22,960 bases of DNA from the NCBI GenBank assembly GCA_017454075.1, contig JAFTDQ010000147.1:1-22960 (forward strand). Direction: 5' to 3'. Position 1 is the first letter of the stretch. Every line of letters begins with the position of its first letter. This document shows positions 16,339-22,960 of this stretch, in pieces. The notes beneath the pieces are model-generated. The model ran no database searches and had not been told where the DNA came from. It saw only the letters and a program-made list of their open reading frames with translations. This stretch comes from Clostridia bacterium (lineage in GTDB: Bacteria; Bacillota_A; Clostridia; Oscillospirales; CAG-272). The position numbers and the translations under genes were made by a program.

Positions 16339-17385
16339 ATGAGCAATTTCAGCGGAGCGACGCTTATGATAACCGGGGGGACGGGGAGCTTCGGCAACAC
16401 CGTACTCAAACATTTTATTGAAACGGACATCGGGGAGATCAGGATCTTCAGCCGGGACGAGAAAAAACAGGACGACATGCGTCACGTCCTGCAGGCTAAA
16501 TATCCCGAAGCCGCGAAAAAAGTCAGATTCTACGTCGGGGACGTAAGAGATCCGCGGAGCGTGGCGGACGCCATGCCGGGGGTGGATTTCATTTTCCACG
16601 CGGCGGCGCTCAAGCAGGTCCCTTCCTGCGAGTTTTTCCCCATGCAGGCAGTCAAAACGAACGTCGAGGGGACAGACAACGTACTTCACGCGGCGATCGA
16701 CGCCGGGGTTAAGCGCGTCGTTTGCCTTTCGACCGATAAAGCGGCCTACCCGATAAACGCGATGGGCATTTCCAAGGCGATGATGGAGCACGTCATTTTC
16801 GCAAACGCGAGAGTCGCCGCCGAGCGCGGAGGGACCGTTATCTCCTGCACCCGTTACGGAAACGTTATGTGCTCGCGCGGCTCCGTTATTCCGCTCTTTA
16901 TCGATCAGATCAGAGCGGGGCAGCCGATAACGATCACAAATCCCGAAATGACAAGGTTCCTCATGAACCTCGACGAGGCGGTCGAGCTCGTCAGATTCGC
17001 ATTCGAACACGCAAACCCCGGGGATCTTTTTATCCAGAAGGCCGACGCATCCACGATAGGCGACCTCGCGAAAGGGGTCCGGAAGCTTTTCGGCGACACG
17101 GGCACCAGGATTATCGGGACACGCCACGGAGAAAAGCTCTACGAAACGCTCATGACGCGGGAGGAACGTCTCAGGTCCGATGATATGGGCGGCTATTTCC
17201 GCGTCGCCGCGGACAACAGAGACCTGAATTACGACAAGTTCTTCGTCAAGGGCAGGGTCGAGACCGAGGCGGAGGAGAGCTACACGAGCCACAACACGGT
17301 AAGACTCGACGTCGAAGGAGTCGTTAAAAAACTCCTCACGACGGATTACGTAAGAGAAGAGCTGAACGGGATCGGGCACCAGTGA
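16339..17385 (+). CDS. capE: UDP-N-acetylglucosamine 4,6-dehydratase/5-epimerase of the UDP-L-FucNAc pathway
   Basis: The 348-residue extended short-chain dehydrogenase converts UDP-D-GlcNAc to a UDP-2-acetamido-2,6-dideoxy-L-hexulose, the first step to UDP-N-acetyl-L-fucosamine. Features are TGGTGSFG at 12-19 for NADP(H) binding, VGDVRDPRSV, FHAAALKQVPSCEFFP, STDKAAYPINAMGISKAMME with Asp133-Lys134 and Met142-x3-Lys146, and TRYGNVMCSRGSVIPLF. A methionine in place of the usual YxxxK tyrosine is characteristic of this inverting CapE/FnlA/WbjB group and separates it from retaining PglF/CapD enzymes. The length matches the roughly 340-residue soluble form, with no membrane segments. AAAGGA precedes the ATG. 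The two partner enzymes, CapG and CapF, follow after one intervening glycosyltransferase, which strongly supports the pathway assignment. Confidence 0.93.
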   Translation: MSNFSGATLMITGGTGSFGNTVLKHFIETDIGEIRIFSRDEKKQDDMRHVLQAKYPEAAKKVRFYVGDVRDPRSVADAMPGVDFIFHAAALKQVPSCEFFPMQAVKTNVEGTDNVLHAAIDAGVKRVVCLSTDKAAYPINAMGISKAMMEHVIFANARVAAERGGTVISCTRYGNVMCSRGSVIPLFIDQIRAGQPITITNPEMTRFLMNLDEAVELVRFAFEHANPGDLFIQKADASTIGDLAKGVRKLFGDTGTRIIGTRHGEKLYETLMTREERLRSDDMGGYFRVAADNRDLNYDKFFVKGRVETEAEESYTSHNTVRLDVEGVVKKLLTTDYVREELNGIGHQ

Positions 17386-17390
17386 TCCCG
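17367..17390 (+). other. Perfect 7-base inverted repeat across the capE stop codon
   Basis: CGGGATC at 17367-17373 pairs with GATCCCG at 17384-17390 around a 10-base loop; the TGA stop is at 17383-17385. No T-run follows. It is the second stop-codon hairpin flanking capE and may affect mRNA stability or downstream translation. Confidence 0.5.
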
Positions 17391-17416
17391 GGTCCGCGTG
17401 TTATGAGACGCATAAG

Positions 17417-18631
17417 ATGACAGGTATGAAAACCGTCGTTTCGATCAATCTCGGTAATTACGGAAGCACCGGCGGGATAATGACCGGTATCTCGAAAGCG
17501 GCCGAAGCGCGGGGATACACGGTTTACAACGCGTATCCGTGGAGCCGGAACTGCCGTCCCAGGGAAAAGAACGACATTGTGATATGCGGATCGCTTCTGA
17601 ACAGAGTAAATCAGAAACTGGCGTATATAACAGGGCTCAACGGCTGTTTCGCCGTCGCCCGGACCGCGCGTTTTCTCAGCAGACTTGACATAATAAAGCC
17701 CGATATTCTTCATTTTCACAATCTTCACAACAGTTATCTGAATCTTCCGATGCTTTTCAGGTACGTGAAAAAGCGCGGTGTGCGCGTGATCTGGACGCTG
17801 CATGACTGCTGGAGCATGACGGGGCACTGTCCGTTTTTTACGTTTGCAGGCTGCGACAGATGGAAAACCGGTTGCGGTTCATGTCCGCAGCTGCCGGTAT
17901 ATCCGGCCGCCCTCATCGACAGAACCCGGTATATGTGGAACAAGAAAAAGAAATGGTTCACGGGCGTTCCGGATCTGACGATCGTAACCCCTTCCTTATG
18001 GCTTTCCGGGCTTGTAAGGCAGTCGTTTCTTTCTTGCTACCCGGTCAAGGTCATAAACAACGGCATAGACGTCGGCGTATTCAGGCCGACCGCTTCGGGA
18101 TTCCGTGAAGAGCACGGCATATCGCCTGATGATTTCATGCTTCTCGGGGTTGCGTTTGACTGGAGCGTTTATAAAGGGCTGGACGTTTTTGCCGAACTGG
18201 CGAAGAGGCTTCCCGGGAAATTCAGGATAGTTCTCGTGGGAATTGACGAAAAGGCCGAAAGCGCTCTTCCCAAAGGGGTCGTATGCGTCCGCAGGACGGC
18301 GGACCGGGACGAGCTCGCCGGGATTTATTCGGCGGCCGATCTGTTCGTAAACCCGACGAGGGAAGATAACTTCCCGACCGTCAATATCGAGGCGCTTTCG
18401 TGCGGGACGCCGGTCGTCACATTTGACACGAACGGAAGCCCCGAGATCATCGACGAAACGTGCGGGTCGGTCGTGCCGTACGGAGATACGGACGCGATGG
18501 AGAAGGAAATCCGCCGTCTTGCTGAAGAAAAGCCTTATTCGCGGGAATCCTGCGTCAGGCGGGCAGGGTTGTTCCGCCGCGATGAATGTTTTGAAAAATA
18601 CGCAGAACTGTACGATGAGCAGGGAGAATGA
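17417..18631 (+). CDS. Family 4 glycosyltransferase with a five-cysteine insert
   Basis: The 404-residue GT-B enzyme opens with VVSINLGNYGSTGGIMTGIS, a glycine-rich loop typical of GT4. LHFHNLHNSYLNLPMLFRYV and WTLHDCWSMTGHCPFF follow. Between residues 131 and 156 there are five cysteines (131, 138, 146, 153, 156) in the pattern DCW-x5-HC-x7-C-x6-C-x2-C, a feature of one GT4 subgroup related to colanic acid enzymes; it may bind zinc. The donor half has KVINNGIDVGVFRPT, FDWSVYKGLDVFAELA, and FVNPTREDNFPTVNIEALSC, containing the EX7E-type pair. The start is ATG at 17417 or 17426; the ribosome site is weak for both. Its location between capE and capG suggests it may use L-FucNAc, but that is only inferred from context. 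Confidence 0.9.
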   Translation: MTGMKTVVSINLGNYGSTGGIMTGISKAAEARGYTVYNAYPWSRNCRPREKNDIVICGSLLNRVNQKLAYITGLNGCFAVARTARFLSRLDIIKPDILHFHNLHNSYLNLPMLFRYVKKRGVRVIWTLHDCWSMTGHCPFFTFAGCDRWKTGCGSCPQLPVYPAALIDRTRYMWNKKKKWFTGVPDLTIVTPSLWLSGLVRQSFLSCYPVKVINNGIDVGVFRPTASGFREEHGISPDDFMLLGVAFDWSVYKGLDVFAELAKRLPGKFRIVLVGIDEKAESALPKGVVCVRRTADRDELAGIYSAADLFVNPTREDNFPTVNIEALSCGTPVVTFDTNGSPEIIDETCGSVVPYGDTDAMEKEIRRLAEEKPYSRESCVRRAGLFRRDECFEKYAELYDEQGE

Positions 18632-18634
18632 ACT

Positions 18635-19804
18635 ATGGAATACCCCAATTGGAAAGAAAACGGCAGAATCAAGCTTATGATCATCGTCGGGACGAGGCCG
18701 GAGATCATCCGGCTCGCCGCCGTCATTGAAAAATGCCGGAAATACTTTGACACGGTGCTCGTTCATACCGGGCAGAACTACGATTACAATCTGAACGGGG
18801 TGTTTTTCAGGGACCTCGGGCTTTCCGATCCCGAACTGTATCTTAACGCGGTCGGCGACGATCTCGGCGGGACGATGGGGAACATCATATCGCTGAGCTA
18901 CAAGGCGATGGCCGCGATGAAGCCCGACGCCGTTCTCGTCCTCGGCGACACGAACTCCTGCCTTTCGGTGATAGGGGCGAAGCGCCTTCATATTCCGATT
19001 TTCCACATGGAGGCCGGAAACCGCTGCAAGGACGAATGCCTCCCCGAGGAGACGAACCGCAGGATCGTCGATATCATATCCGACGTCAACCTCGCTTACT
19101 CCGAGCACGCGCGGCGCTATCTCGCGGACTGCGGTCTGCCGAAAGAGCGCACGTACGTCACGGGATCGCCGATGGCCGAGGTCCTTACCCGCAATCTCGA
19201 TGCGATAAAGAGCTCCGACGTCCTTTCCCGGCTCGGTCTCGAAAAGAAGAAATACATCCTTCTCTCCGCGCACCGCGAGGAGAACATAGACACCGAAAAG
19301 AATTTCCGGAGCCTGTTCGGAGCCGTAAACCGCATGGCGGAAAAATACGATATGCCGATCCTTTACTCCTGTCACCCGAGAAGCCGGAAGCGCCTCGAGG
19401 CGTCCGGATTTGAGCTTGACAGGCGGGTGATACGTCATGAGCCGCTCGGCTTTCACGATTACAACTGCCTTCAGATGAACGCTTTCTGCGTCGTGAGCGA
19501 CAGCGGGACCCTCCCCGAGGAGAGCAGCTTTTTCACGTCGATAGGTCATCCGATCCCGGCGGTCTGCATCCGCACATCGACTGAAAGGCCGGAAGCGCTC
19601 GACAAAGGCTGCTTCATTCTTTCGGGGATAGACACAAAAGGTCTGCTTCAGGCGGTCGATACTGCCGTTTGCATGGTGGAAAACGGCGAGGGCGGCGTTC
19701 CGGTACCGGATTATACCGATACAAACGTGTCGGACAAGGTAGTAAAGATCATCCAGAGCTACGTGGGCGTGGTCGACCGGATGGTATGGAGAAAAGACGT
19801 CTGA
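18635..19804 (+). CDS. capG: Non-hydrolysing UDP-sugar 2-epimerase of the UDP-L-FucNAc pathway
   Basis: The 389-residue protein belongs to the WecB/MnaA 2-epimerase family. KLMIIVGTRPEIIRLAAVIE starts the first nucleotide-binding half; LVHTGQNYDYNLNGVFF, VLVLGDTNSCLSVIGAKRL and HMEAGNRCKDECLPEETNRR follow. EAGNRC...PEETNRRIVD is the form found in CapG/FnlC/WbjD, while WecB proper has EAGLRT, so the final step to UDP-L-FucNAc (2-epimerisation of UDP-L-PneNAc) is preferred over UDP-ManNAc formation. LLSAHREENID, YSCHPRSRKRLE and SDSGTLPEESSFF are the usual active-site stretches. The ATG lies 3 bases after the previous stop, with AGGGAG overlapping the end of that gene, so translation is probably coupled. 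CapF is encoded next. Confidence 0.93.
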   Translation: MEYPNWKENGRIKLMIIVGTRPEIIRLAAVIEKCRKYFDTVLVHTGQNYDYNLNGVFFRDLGLSDPELYLNAVGDDLGGTMGNIISLSYKAMAAMKPDAVLVLGDTNSCLSVIGAKRLHIPIFHMEAGNRCKDECLPEETNRRIVDIISDVNLAYSEHARRYLADCGLPKERTYVTGSPMAEVLTRNLDAIKSSDVLSRLGLEKKKYILLSAHREENIDTEKNFRSLFGAVNRMAEKYDMPILYSCHPRSRKRLEASGFELDRRVIRHEPLGFHDYNCLQMNAFCVVSDSGTLPEESSFFTSIGHPIPAVCIRTSTERPEALDKGCFILSGIDTKGLLQAVDTAVCMVENGEGGVPVPDYTDTNVSDKVVKIIQSYVGVVDRMVWRKDV

Positions 19805-19819
19805 GGCGCGGATAAAAAC

Positions 19820-21055
19820 ATGAACGTTCTTGTAACGGGCTCGGCCGGCTTTGTCGGCCGCAATCTGGTCGAAAACCTCAAAAACATCCGAGACGGAAAA
19901 AACCGGACCCGTCCGGCGATAAAAATCGAAAACATTTACGAATACGACGTCGGGTCGACCCCCGAAGAGCTCGACGCATTCTGCTCCGACTGCGATTTTG
20001 TGTTCAATCTTGCGGGCGTCAACCGCCCGAAGGATCCGAAAGAATTCCGCGAGGGAAATTACGGCTTTGCCTCGACTCTTCTCGGGGCGCTGAAAAAGCA
20101 CGGAAACAGATGCCCGGTCATGCTTAGCTCGTCTCTTCAGGCGACGCTCGCGGGGCGGTTCGGAAGATCGGAGTACGGAATATCCAAGCGCGACGGAGAA
20201 GAACTGTTCTTCGAATACTCAAATGAGACCGGCGCGCCGGTACTCGTGTACCGTTTCCCGAACCTCGTCGGCAAATGGGTGCGCCCGAACTACAACAGCG
20301 CGGTCGGGACATTTTGCCACAATATAGCTCGCGATCTGCCGATAACCGTAAACGATCCGGCGGTCGAGCTCGAGCTGCTTTTCATAGACGATCTTGTCGA
20401 AGAGATGTTCGACGCCCTCGAGGGGCGCCCTCACAGAGCGGATTATCCGCCGGCCGGTGAGACCGTCGGCGGGACGGAGTACGACGGGCTCACGCCCCGG
20501 CCGTCCCCTTCCGGGCGCTTCTGCTATGCGCCGGTCACGCACAGGGCGACGCTCGGCTATATCGTCGGTTGCCTGAAAAGTTTCCGCGCCCAGCCGGAAA
20601 CCCTCGTCATGCCGCCGATACCCGACGGCAGTTTTGAGAAAAAACTCTATTCAATGTATCTTTCCTACCTTCCCCGGGAGCGCGTCGCCTTCGATCTCAA
20701 TATGAAGTCGGACGACAGGGGCAGTTTTACCGAGCTTCTCAAAACCGCAGACCACGGACAGTTTTCGGTGAACATCTCAAAGCCGGGGATAACGAAAGGT
20801 CAGCACTGGCACAACAGCAAGTGGGAGTTTTTCATCGTCGTTTCGGGACATGGGCTCATAAGAGAGCGCAGGATCGGCTCGGACGAGGTCATAGAGTTCG
20901 AGGTCTCGGGCGAGCATATCAGGGCGGTGCACATGCTCCCGGGATACACGCACAGTATAACGAATCTGTCGGAAACGGAAAACCTCGTAACGCTCATGTG
21001 GGCGAACGAGATTTTCGACCCGGGACGCCCCGACACGTTCGGAGAGCCGGTATAA
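19820..21055 (+). CDS. capF: Bifunctional UDP-L-FucNAc pathway reductase with C-terminal cupin domain
   Basis: The 411-residue protein has the CapF layout. An N-terminal NADPH-dependent short-chain reductase domain (about 1-290) has GSAGFVG at 7-13, FVFNLAGVNRPKDPKEF and a YGISK motif at 119-123. A C-terminal cupin domain (about 290-411) has DDRGSFTELLKTADHGQFSV, the metal-site stretch GQHWHNSKWEFF with His329, His331 and Glu336, and a further histidine at 378 (PGYTHSITNL). In Staphylococcus CapF the cupin domain epimerises C3 of the CapE product and the reductase domain reduces C4 to give UDP-L-PneNAc, which CapG converts to UDP-L-FucNAc. Both sites look intact. The ribosome site is weak (GAGGCG). 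The stop codon lies in the loop of the intrinsic terminator, making this the last gene of the operon. Confidence 0.94.
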   Translation: MNVLVTGSAGFVGRNLVENLKNIRDGKNRTRPAIKIENIYEYDVGSTPEELDAFCSDCDFVFNLAGVNRPKDPKEFREGNYGFASTLLGALKKHGNRCPVMLSSSLQATLAGRFGRSEYGISKRDGEELFFEYSNETGAPVLVYRFPNLVGKWVRPNYNSAVGTFCHNIARDLPITVNDPAVELELLFIDDLVEEMFDALEGRPHRADYPPAGETVGGTEYDGLTPRPSPSGRFCYAPVTHRATLGYIVGCLKSFRAQPETLVMPPIPDGSFEKKLYSMYLSYLPRERVAFDLNMKSDDRGSFTELLKTADHGQFSVNISKPGITKGQHWHNSKWEFFIVVSGHGLIRERRIGSDEVIEFEVSGEHIRAVHMLPGYTHSITNLSETENLVTLMWANEIFDPGRPDTFGEPV

Positions 21056-21066
21056 GCCGGCTTTTT
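21041..21066 (+). terminator. Intrinsic terminator overlapping the capF stop codon
   Basis: AGCCGG at 21045-21050 pairs with CCGGCT at 21057-21062 around the 6-base loop TATAAG, which contains the TAA stop (21053-21055). The stem can extend outward through G-T and A-T pairs to 21041-21066. A run of five T bases (21062-21066) follows directly. It should end transcription of the polysaccharide operon. Confidence 0.8.
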
Positions 21067-21072
21067 CCGTTT

Positions 21073-21089
21073 CCCGGCCTGACGCCGGG
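21073..21089 (+). other. Second hairpin behind the terminator
   Basis: CCCGGC at 21073-21078 pairs perfectly with GCCGGG at 21084-21089 around a 5-base loop. No T-run follows. It may protect the 3' end of the operon transcript or reinforce termination. Confidence 0.45.
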
Positions 21090-21165
21090 CCGTGATTATT
21101 GCAAAAATAATACTCAGTTGTGACGACTTTCGTTCTTTTTGTTGGAAATGAAAAAATTATTTTAA

Positions 21166-21188
21166 AAGGCCTGTCGGATTTTGGCCTT
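21166..21188. promoter_or_regulatory. Inverted repeat overlapping the -35 region, possible operator
   Basis: AAGGCC at 21166-21171 and GGCCTT at 21183-21188 form a perfect 6-base dyad separated by 11 bases. The right arm covers most of the proposed -35 element. A dimeric repressor bound here would block the promoter. No particular regulator family is recognised. Confidence 0.4.
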
Positions 21189-21207
21189 CTCATGCGTTAT
21201 ATATAAT
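21181..21207 (+). promoter_or_regulatory. Predicted sigma-A-type promoter for the 3' gene pair
   Basis: TATAAT at 21202-21207 is a perfect -10 element. TTGGCC at 21181-21186 matches TTGACA at four of six positions, but the spacer is 15 bases, shorter than ideal. An AT-rich stretch at 21147-21167 upstream resembles an UP element. Transcription would start near 21214, giving a leader of about 80 bases before the lipoprotein gene. The terminator just upstream and the change in base composition support a new transcription unit here. Confidence 0.6.
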
Positions 21208-21280
21208 AGAGGCAGTGCGCGGGGAAAAATTCGCTTTTCAGGAGCGATCATTCGCACCGCGCGAAAAAATCTGCTCCCGT

Positions 21281-21286
21281 GGAGGA
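21281..21286 (+). promoter_or_regulatory. Ribosome-binding site of the lipoprotein gene
   Basis: GGAGGA lies 4 bases before a TTG (21290), 10 before a GTG (21296) and 13 before an ATG (21299), all in the same frame. Its position shows that translation starts at one of these and not at an ATG at 21215, which lies near the predicted transcription start. Confidence 0.7.
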
Positions 21287-21298
21287 TTTTTGAAAGTG

Positions 21299-22099
21299 AT
21301 GAAAACGAAAAGAACTGTCCTTGCCATATTGTTGTTTGCGGTGATGATTTTTGCACAGGCGTGCGGCATAAATGGCAGCGACTCAGGGATGACTTCCAAA
21401 CACAACGACGCGGGGACGCTTTCTGAATCGAATGAAGGCTCCCCTGCCCATTCAAACATGGTTTTCCTTTTTAACGGCTATGCCGATTTCCGCGACTCGA
21501 TAACAGACAAAAACTCCGAGAAGCATATTAAAATACAGCAGTATGTGGAAAATGGCCATTATAACGAAGAGGGATGGGAAGGTTACATCAACGGTCATTT
21601 TGTCAGGTTGTTTGAAGGTCTTTCAAACGGCGATCTTAAATTCAAAAAGCCGGCAATCGACGGTATTCCTATGACAGTCGGGGTCGACGTCTACTGGAAC
21701 ATATCCGTTTTAACCGAAGAATTGTTCGGGTTGCCGTGGATCTGGTATTATTGTGATTTCAACGGCAAAACGGTTGTGGTGGGCATTTCTTATCTTGATC
21801 TGGTTCCAGATGCTTTTACAGATGAGATGACAATCGAGGAAACGATAAAGAAACTGAAACCGAACTTTCCTTTGCCGGACAATGCAGACGATTTCAGGAA
21901 CTCGTATACTTCAATTCAAAATAGCGAATTTCAAATCAACGGAACAAAGACAGACGCGCTCGTTTATGAAAACACCTACGGCAGAACGTATTACCGCTTC
22001 ATTTACGATGACTCTTTCATCGTTAACATCTGGAGTGCCGATAAGGGAAACAAACTTGAAGATGCGTTCTGGAACCGGTTTTCAATTATAGATTATTGA
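21299..22099 (+). CDS. Predicted lipoprotein of unknown function
   Basis: I do not recognise a family. From the ATG at 21299 the protein has 266 residues; TTG at 21290 or GTG at 21296 are possible starts closer to the GGAGGA site. It begins with a signal sequence: basic MKTKR, a hydrophobic core (residues 6-18) and a cysteine at 22 in FAQAC. This resembles a lipobox, though Ala at -3 is weaker than the usual Leu, so plain signal cleavage is also possible. A low-complexity Ser/Gly/Asn/Glu region to about residue 50 would act as a tether. The rest is a mixed polar domain with many aromatic residues (for example DVYWNISVLTEELFGLPWIW and GRTYYRFIYDD), suggesting a beta-rich extracellular fold. 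It is probably co-transcribed with the membrane protein 31 bases downstream. Confidence 0.75.
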   Translation: MKTKRTVLAILLFAVMIFAQACGINGSDSGMTSKHNDAGTLSESNEGSPAHSNMVFLFNGYADFRDSITDKNSEKHIKIQQYVENGHYNEEGWEGYINGHFVRLFEGLSNGDLKFKKPAIDGIPMTVGVDVYWNISVLTEELFGLPWIWYYCDFNGKTVVVGISYLDLVPDAFTDEMTIEETIKKLKPNFPLPDNADDFRNSYTSIQNSEFQINGTKTDALVYENTYGRTYYRFIYDDSFIVNIWSADKGNKLEDAFWNRFSIIDY

Positions 22100-22130
22100 A
22101 CAGATTCTAAATCCGAAAGGAATTAAAGCA

Positions 22131-22958
22131 ATGAATAAATCAAAAGTGTTTTATGCGGTCGTATTTGTTTTATCCGTCCCAGTTGTTCTTCTTCTGCTCG
22201 GCTCGATTATCTGGCCATTTGAACAGTTTTCAAACATTTTCATTTACACAGGAAAAATGTACCTCGTTCCTGTTGCTCTGATTCTGCTGGCGGATTCCTT
22301 TTTCAGGACGCATTTCGGCAAGGCCGCGCGAATAATCCTTTCATCCGTGACGGTCGTTCTTGGAGTCGCCTCCGTTGCCGTCGCTTCGCTTTTCAGCACA
22401 TCATCAAAAAATAGCTTCAACACGATTGTCACGCGATGCGTATGGGTCATTTTCTGGAGTGTGCTGTTCCTCTTCATAAAAGAACTGTCAGATGCGTTTA
22501 CCGAAAGGAAGAACAGGCCGGCGCTTATAGCTTTTATCGTACTGTCGGTTTTTGTCCTCGCGGCGAATTCAGCGCTTGGGAACGGGAAGATGTCTTTTCT
22601 CATTAATAATGTGACCACGGACGGGGTGAGCGCCGTGATAATGATAGCGTCCGGGTTTGCCGTGATGATCCTTTCGGTGCTTGTCGGGCGTTTAATCGGA
22701 AAAACAGAGAAAATGTGGCTTTTCGCCGTGTGGCTCCCGCTCGTCATAGTTTCGGAGTTTTTCGCGTTCTCCTCCGGGAACAGCCCTTGGAAGATCGACC
22801 TTTCAGTCATTCTTTTTCTGACCGCGGCGGTTGTCCTGATTTTCATCCCATGCCCGATAGCAAGCTTTATCGAGCGGAACAAGAGCAGTAAGTGGTACGA
22901 GTCCGCATACGGCCGGCGGAACGAAGAAAACGATATAAGCAATATTGATAAATCATAA
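22131..22958 (+). CDS. Predicted polytopic membrane protein of unknown function
   Basis: The 275-residue protein has about eight hydrophobic segments, near residues 8-28, 41-60, 66-86, 100-120, 127-147, 163-185, 193-210 and 220-245, ending in a charged cytoplasmic-looking tail (ERNKSSKWYESAYGRRNEEN). No catalytic motif or transporter signature was recognised. The ATG is preceded by AAAGGA at a good distance, and the stop at 22956-22958 lies just inside the window. It follows the predicted lipoprotein after 31 bases and probably shares its promoter. Base use is more AT-rich than in the polysaccharide cluster, especially in the first third. Whether more genes of the unit follow is not visible. 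Confidence 0.75.
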   Translation: MNKSKVFYAVVFVLSVPVVLLLLGSIIWPFEQFSNIFIYTGKMYLVPVALILLADSFFRTHFGKAARIILSSVTVVLGVASVAVASLFSTSSKNSFNTIVTRCVWVIFWSVLFLFIKELSDAFTERKNRPALIAFIVLSVFVLAANSALGNGKMSFLINNVTTDGVSAVIMIASGFAVMILSVLVGRLIGKTEKMWLFAVWLPLVIVSEFFAFSSGNSPWKIDLSVILFLTAAVVLIFIPCPIASFIERNKSSKWYESAYGRRNEENDISNIDKS

Positions 22959-22960
22959 TA

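Noticed and set aside
16243..17379. Open frame of 378 codons on the - strand opposite capE
   Set aside because: capE on the + strand has all catalytic motifs; the complement shows only composition-driven openness.
17996..20101. Open frame of 701 codons on the - strand
   Set aside because: It lies opposite the GT4, capG and capF genes, all with clear family motifs. The product is Arg/Val/Phe/Asp-rich without recognisable motifs, as expected from the complement of GC-biased codons.
21095..21111. ATTATT-GCAAA-AATAAT dyad
   Set aside because: A 6-base AT-only dyad in AT-rich DNA is easily found by chance, and it is too far from the proposed promoter to be a confident operator.
21215..21298. Upstream extension of the lipoprotein to an ATG at 21215
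   Set aside because: It would put 28 charged residues before the signal sequence, and the start would lie at the predicted transcription start. GGAGGA at 21281 indicates a later start.
1..22960. CRISPR arrays, insertion sequences, phage genes, tRNA or rRNA genes
   Set aside because: No regularly spaced repeats, transposase or integrase motifs, terminal inverted repeats or cloverleaf sequences were noticed on reading through the window.

Overview
The window looks like a polysaccharide (capsule or exopolysaccharide) biosynthesis locus from a Bacillota bacterium, most likely a member of class Clostridia. This assignment is an inference. It rests on Gram-positive style ribosome sites (AAGGAGG, GGAGG), a Bacillus-like TagD, a TagB/TagF-like glycerophosphotransferase, and the mid-50s percent GC codon use of the main cluster. 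All recognisable genes lie on the + strand, tightly packed with short gaps or 4-8 base overlaps, so most of 985-21055 reads as one long operon. No tRNA, rRNA, CRISPR array or insertion sequence was seen.

Layout. 1-972 is the 3' part of a MATE-family exporter cut by the window edge. 985-3087 holds two successive priming sugar-phosphate transferases, one small (PglC-like) and one large (WbaP-like). 3084-7734 holds a glycerol-phosphate module: a TagD cytidylyltransferase, a GT2 glycosyltransferase, a sugar kinase fused to a GalU-type nucleotidylyltransferase, and a CDP-glycerol glycerophosphotransferase. 7731-14920 holds assembly genes: three glycosyltransferases, a Wzy-type polymerase, a further glycosyltransferase and a Wzx flippase. 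14958-21055 holds nucleotide-sugar supply: a UDP-HexNAc 6-dehydrogenase and the three CapE/CapG/CapF enzymes for UDP-N-acetyl-L-fucosamine, with one more glycosyltransferase inserted among them. An intrinsic terminator overlapping the capF stop codon ends the operon.

Together the genes describe a Wzx/Wzy-dependent pathway. A sugar phosphate is loaded on undecaprenyl phosphate, up to six glycosyltransferases extend it (probably using L-FucNAc and a HexNAc-uronic acid among other donors), glycerol phosphate is added from CDP-glycerol, the lipid-linked unit is flipped by Wzx, and Wzy polymerises it outside. No chain-length regulator, tyrosine kinase/phosphatase or attachment enzyme is visible here.

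After the terminator, 21056-22960 is a separate, more AT-rich unit. It has a promoter-like site with an overlapping dyad, a predicted lipoprotein of unknown function and a predicted 8-segment membrane protein of unknown function. The most unusual single gene is the kinase-nucleotidylyltransferase fusion at 4583-6553, whose domain order is the reverse of the known bifunctional enzyme FKP.
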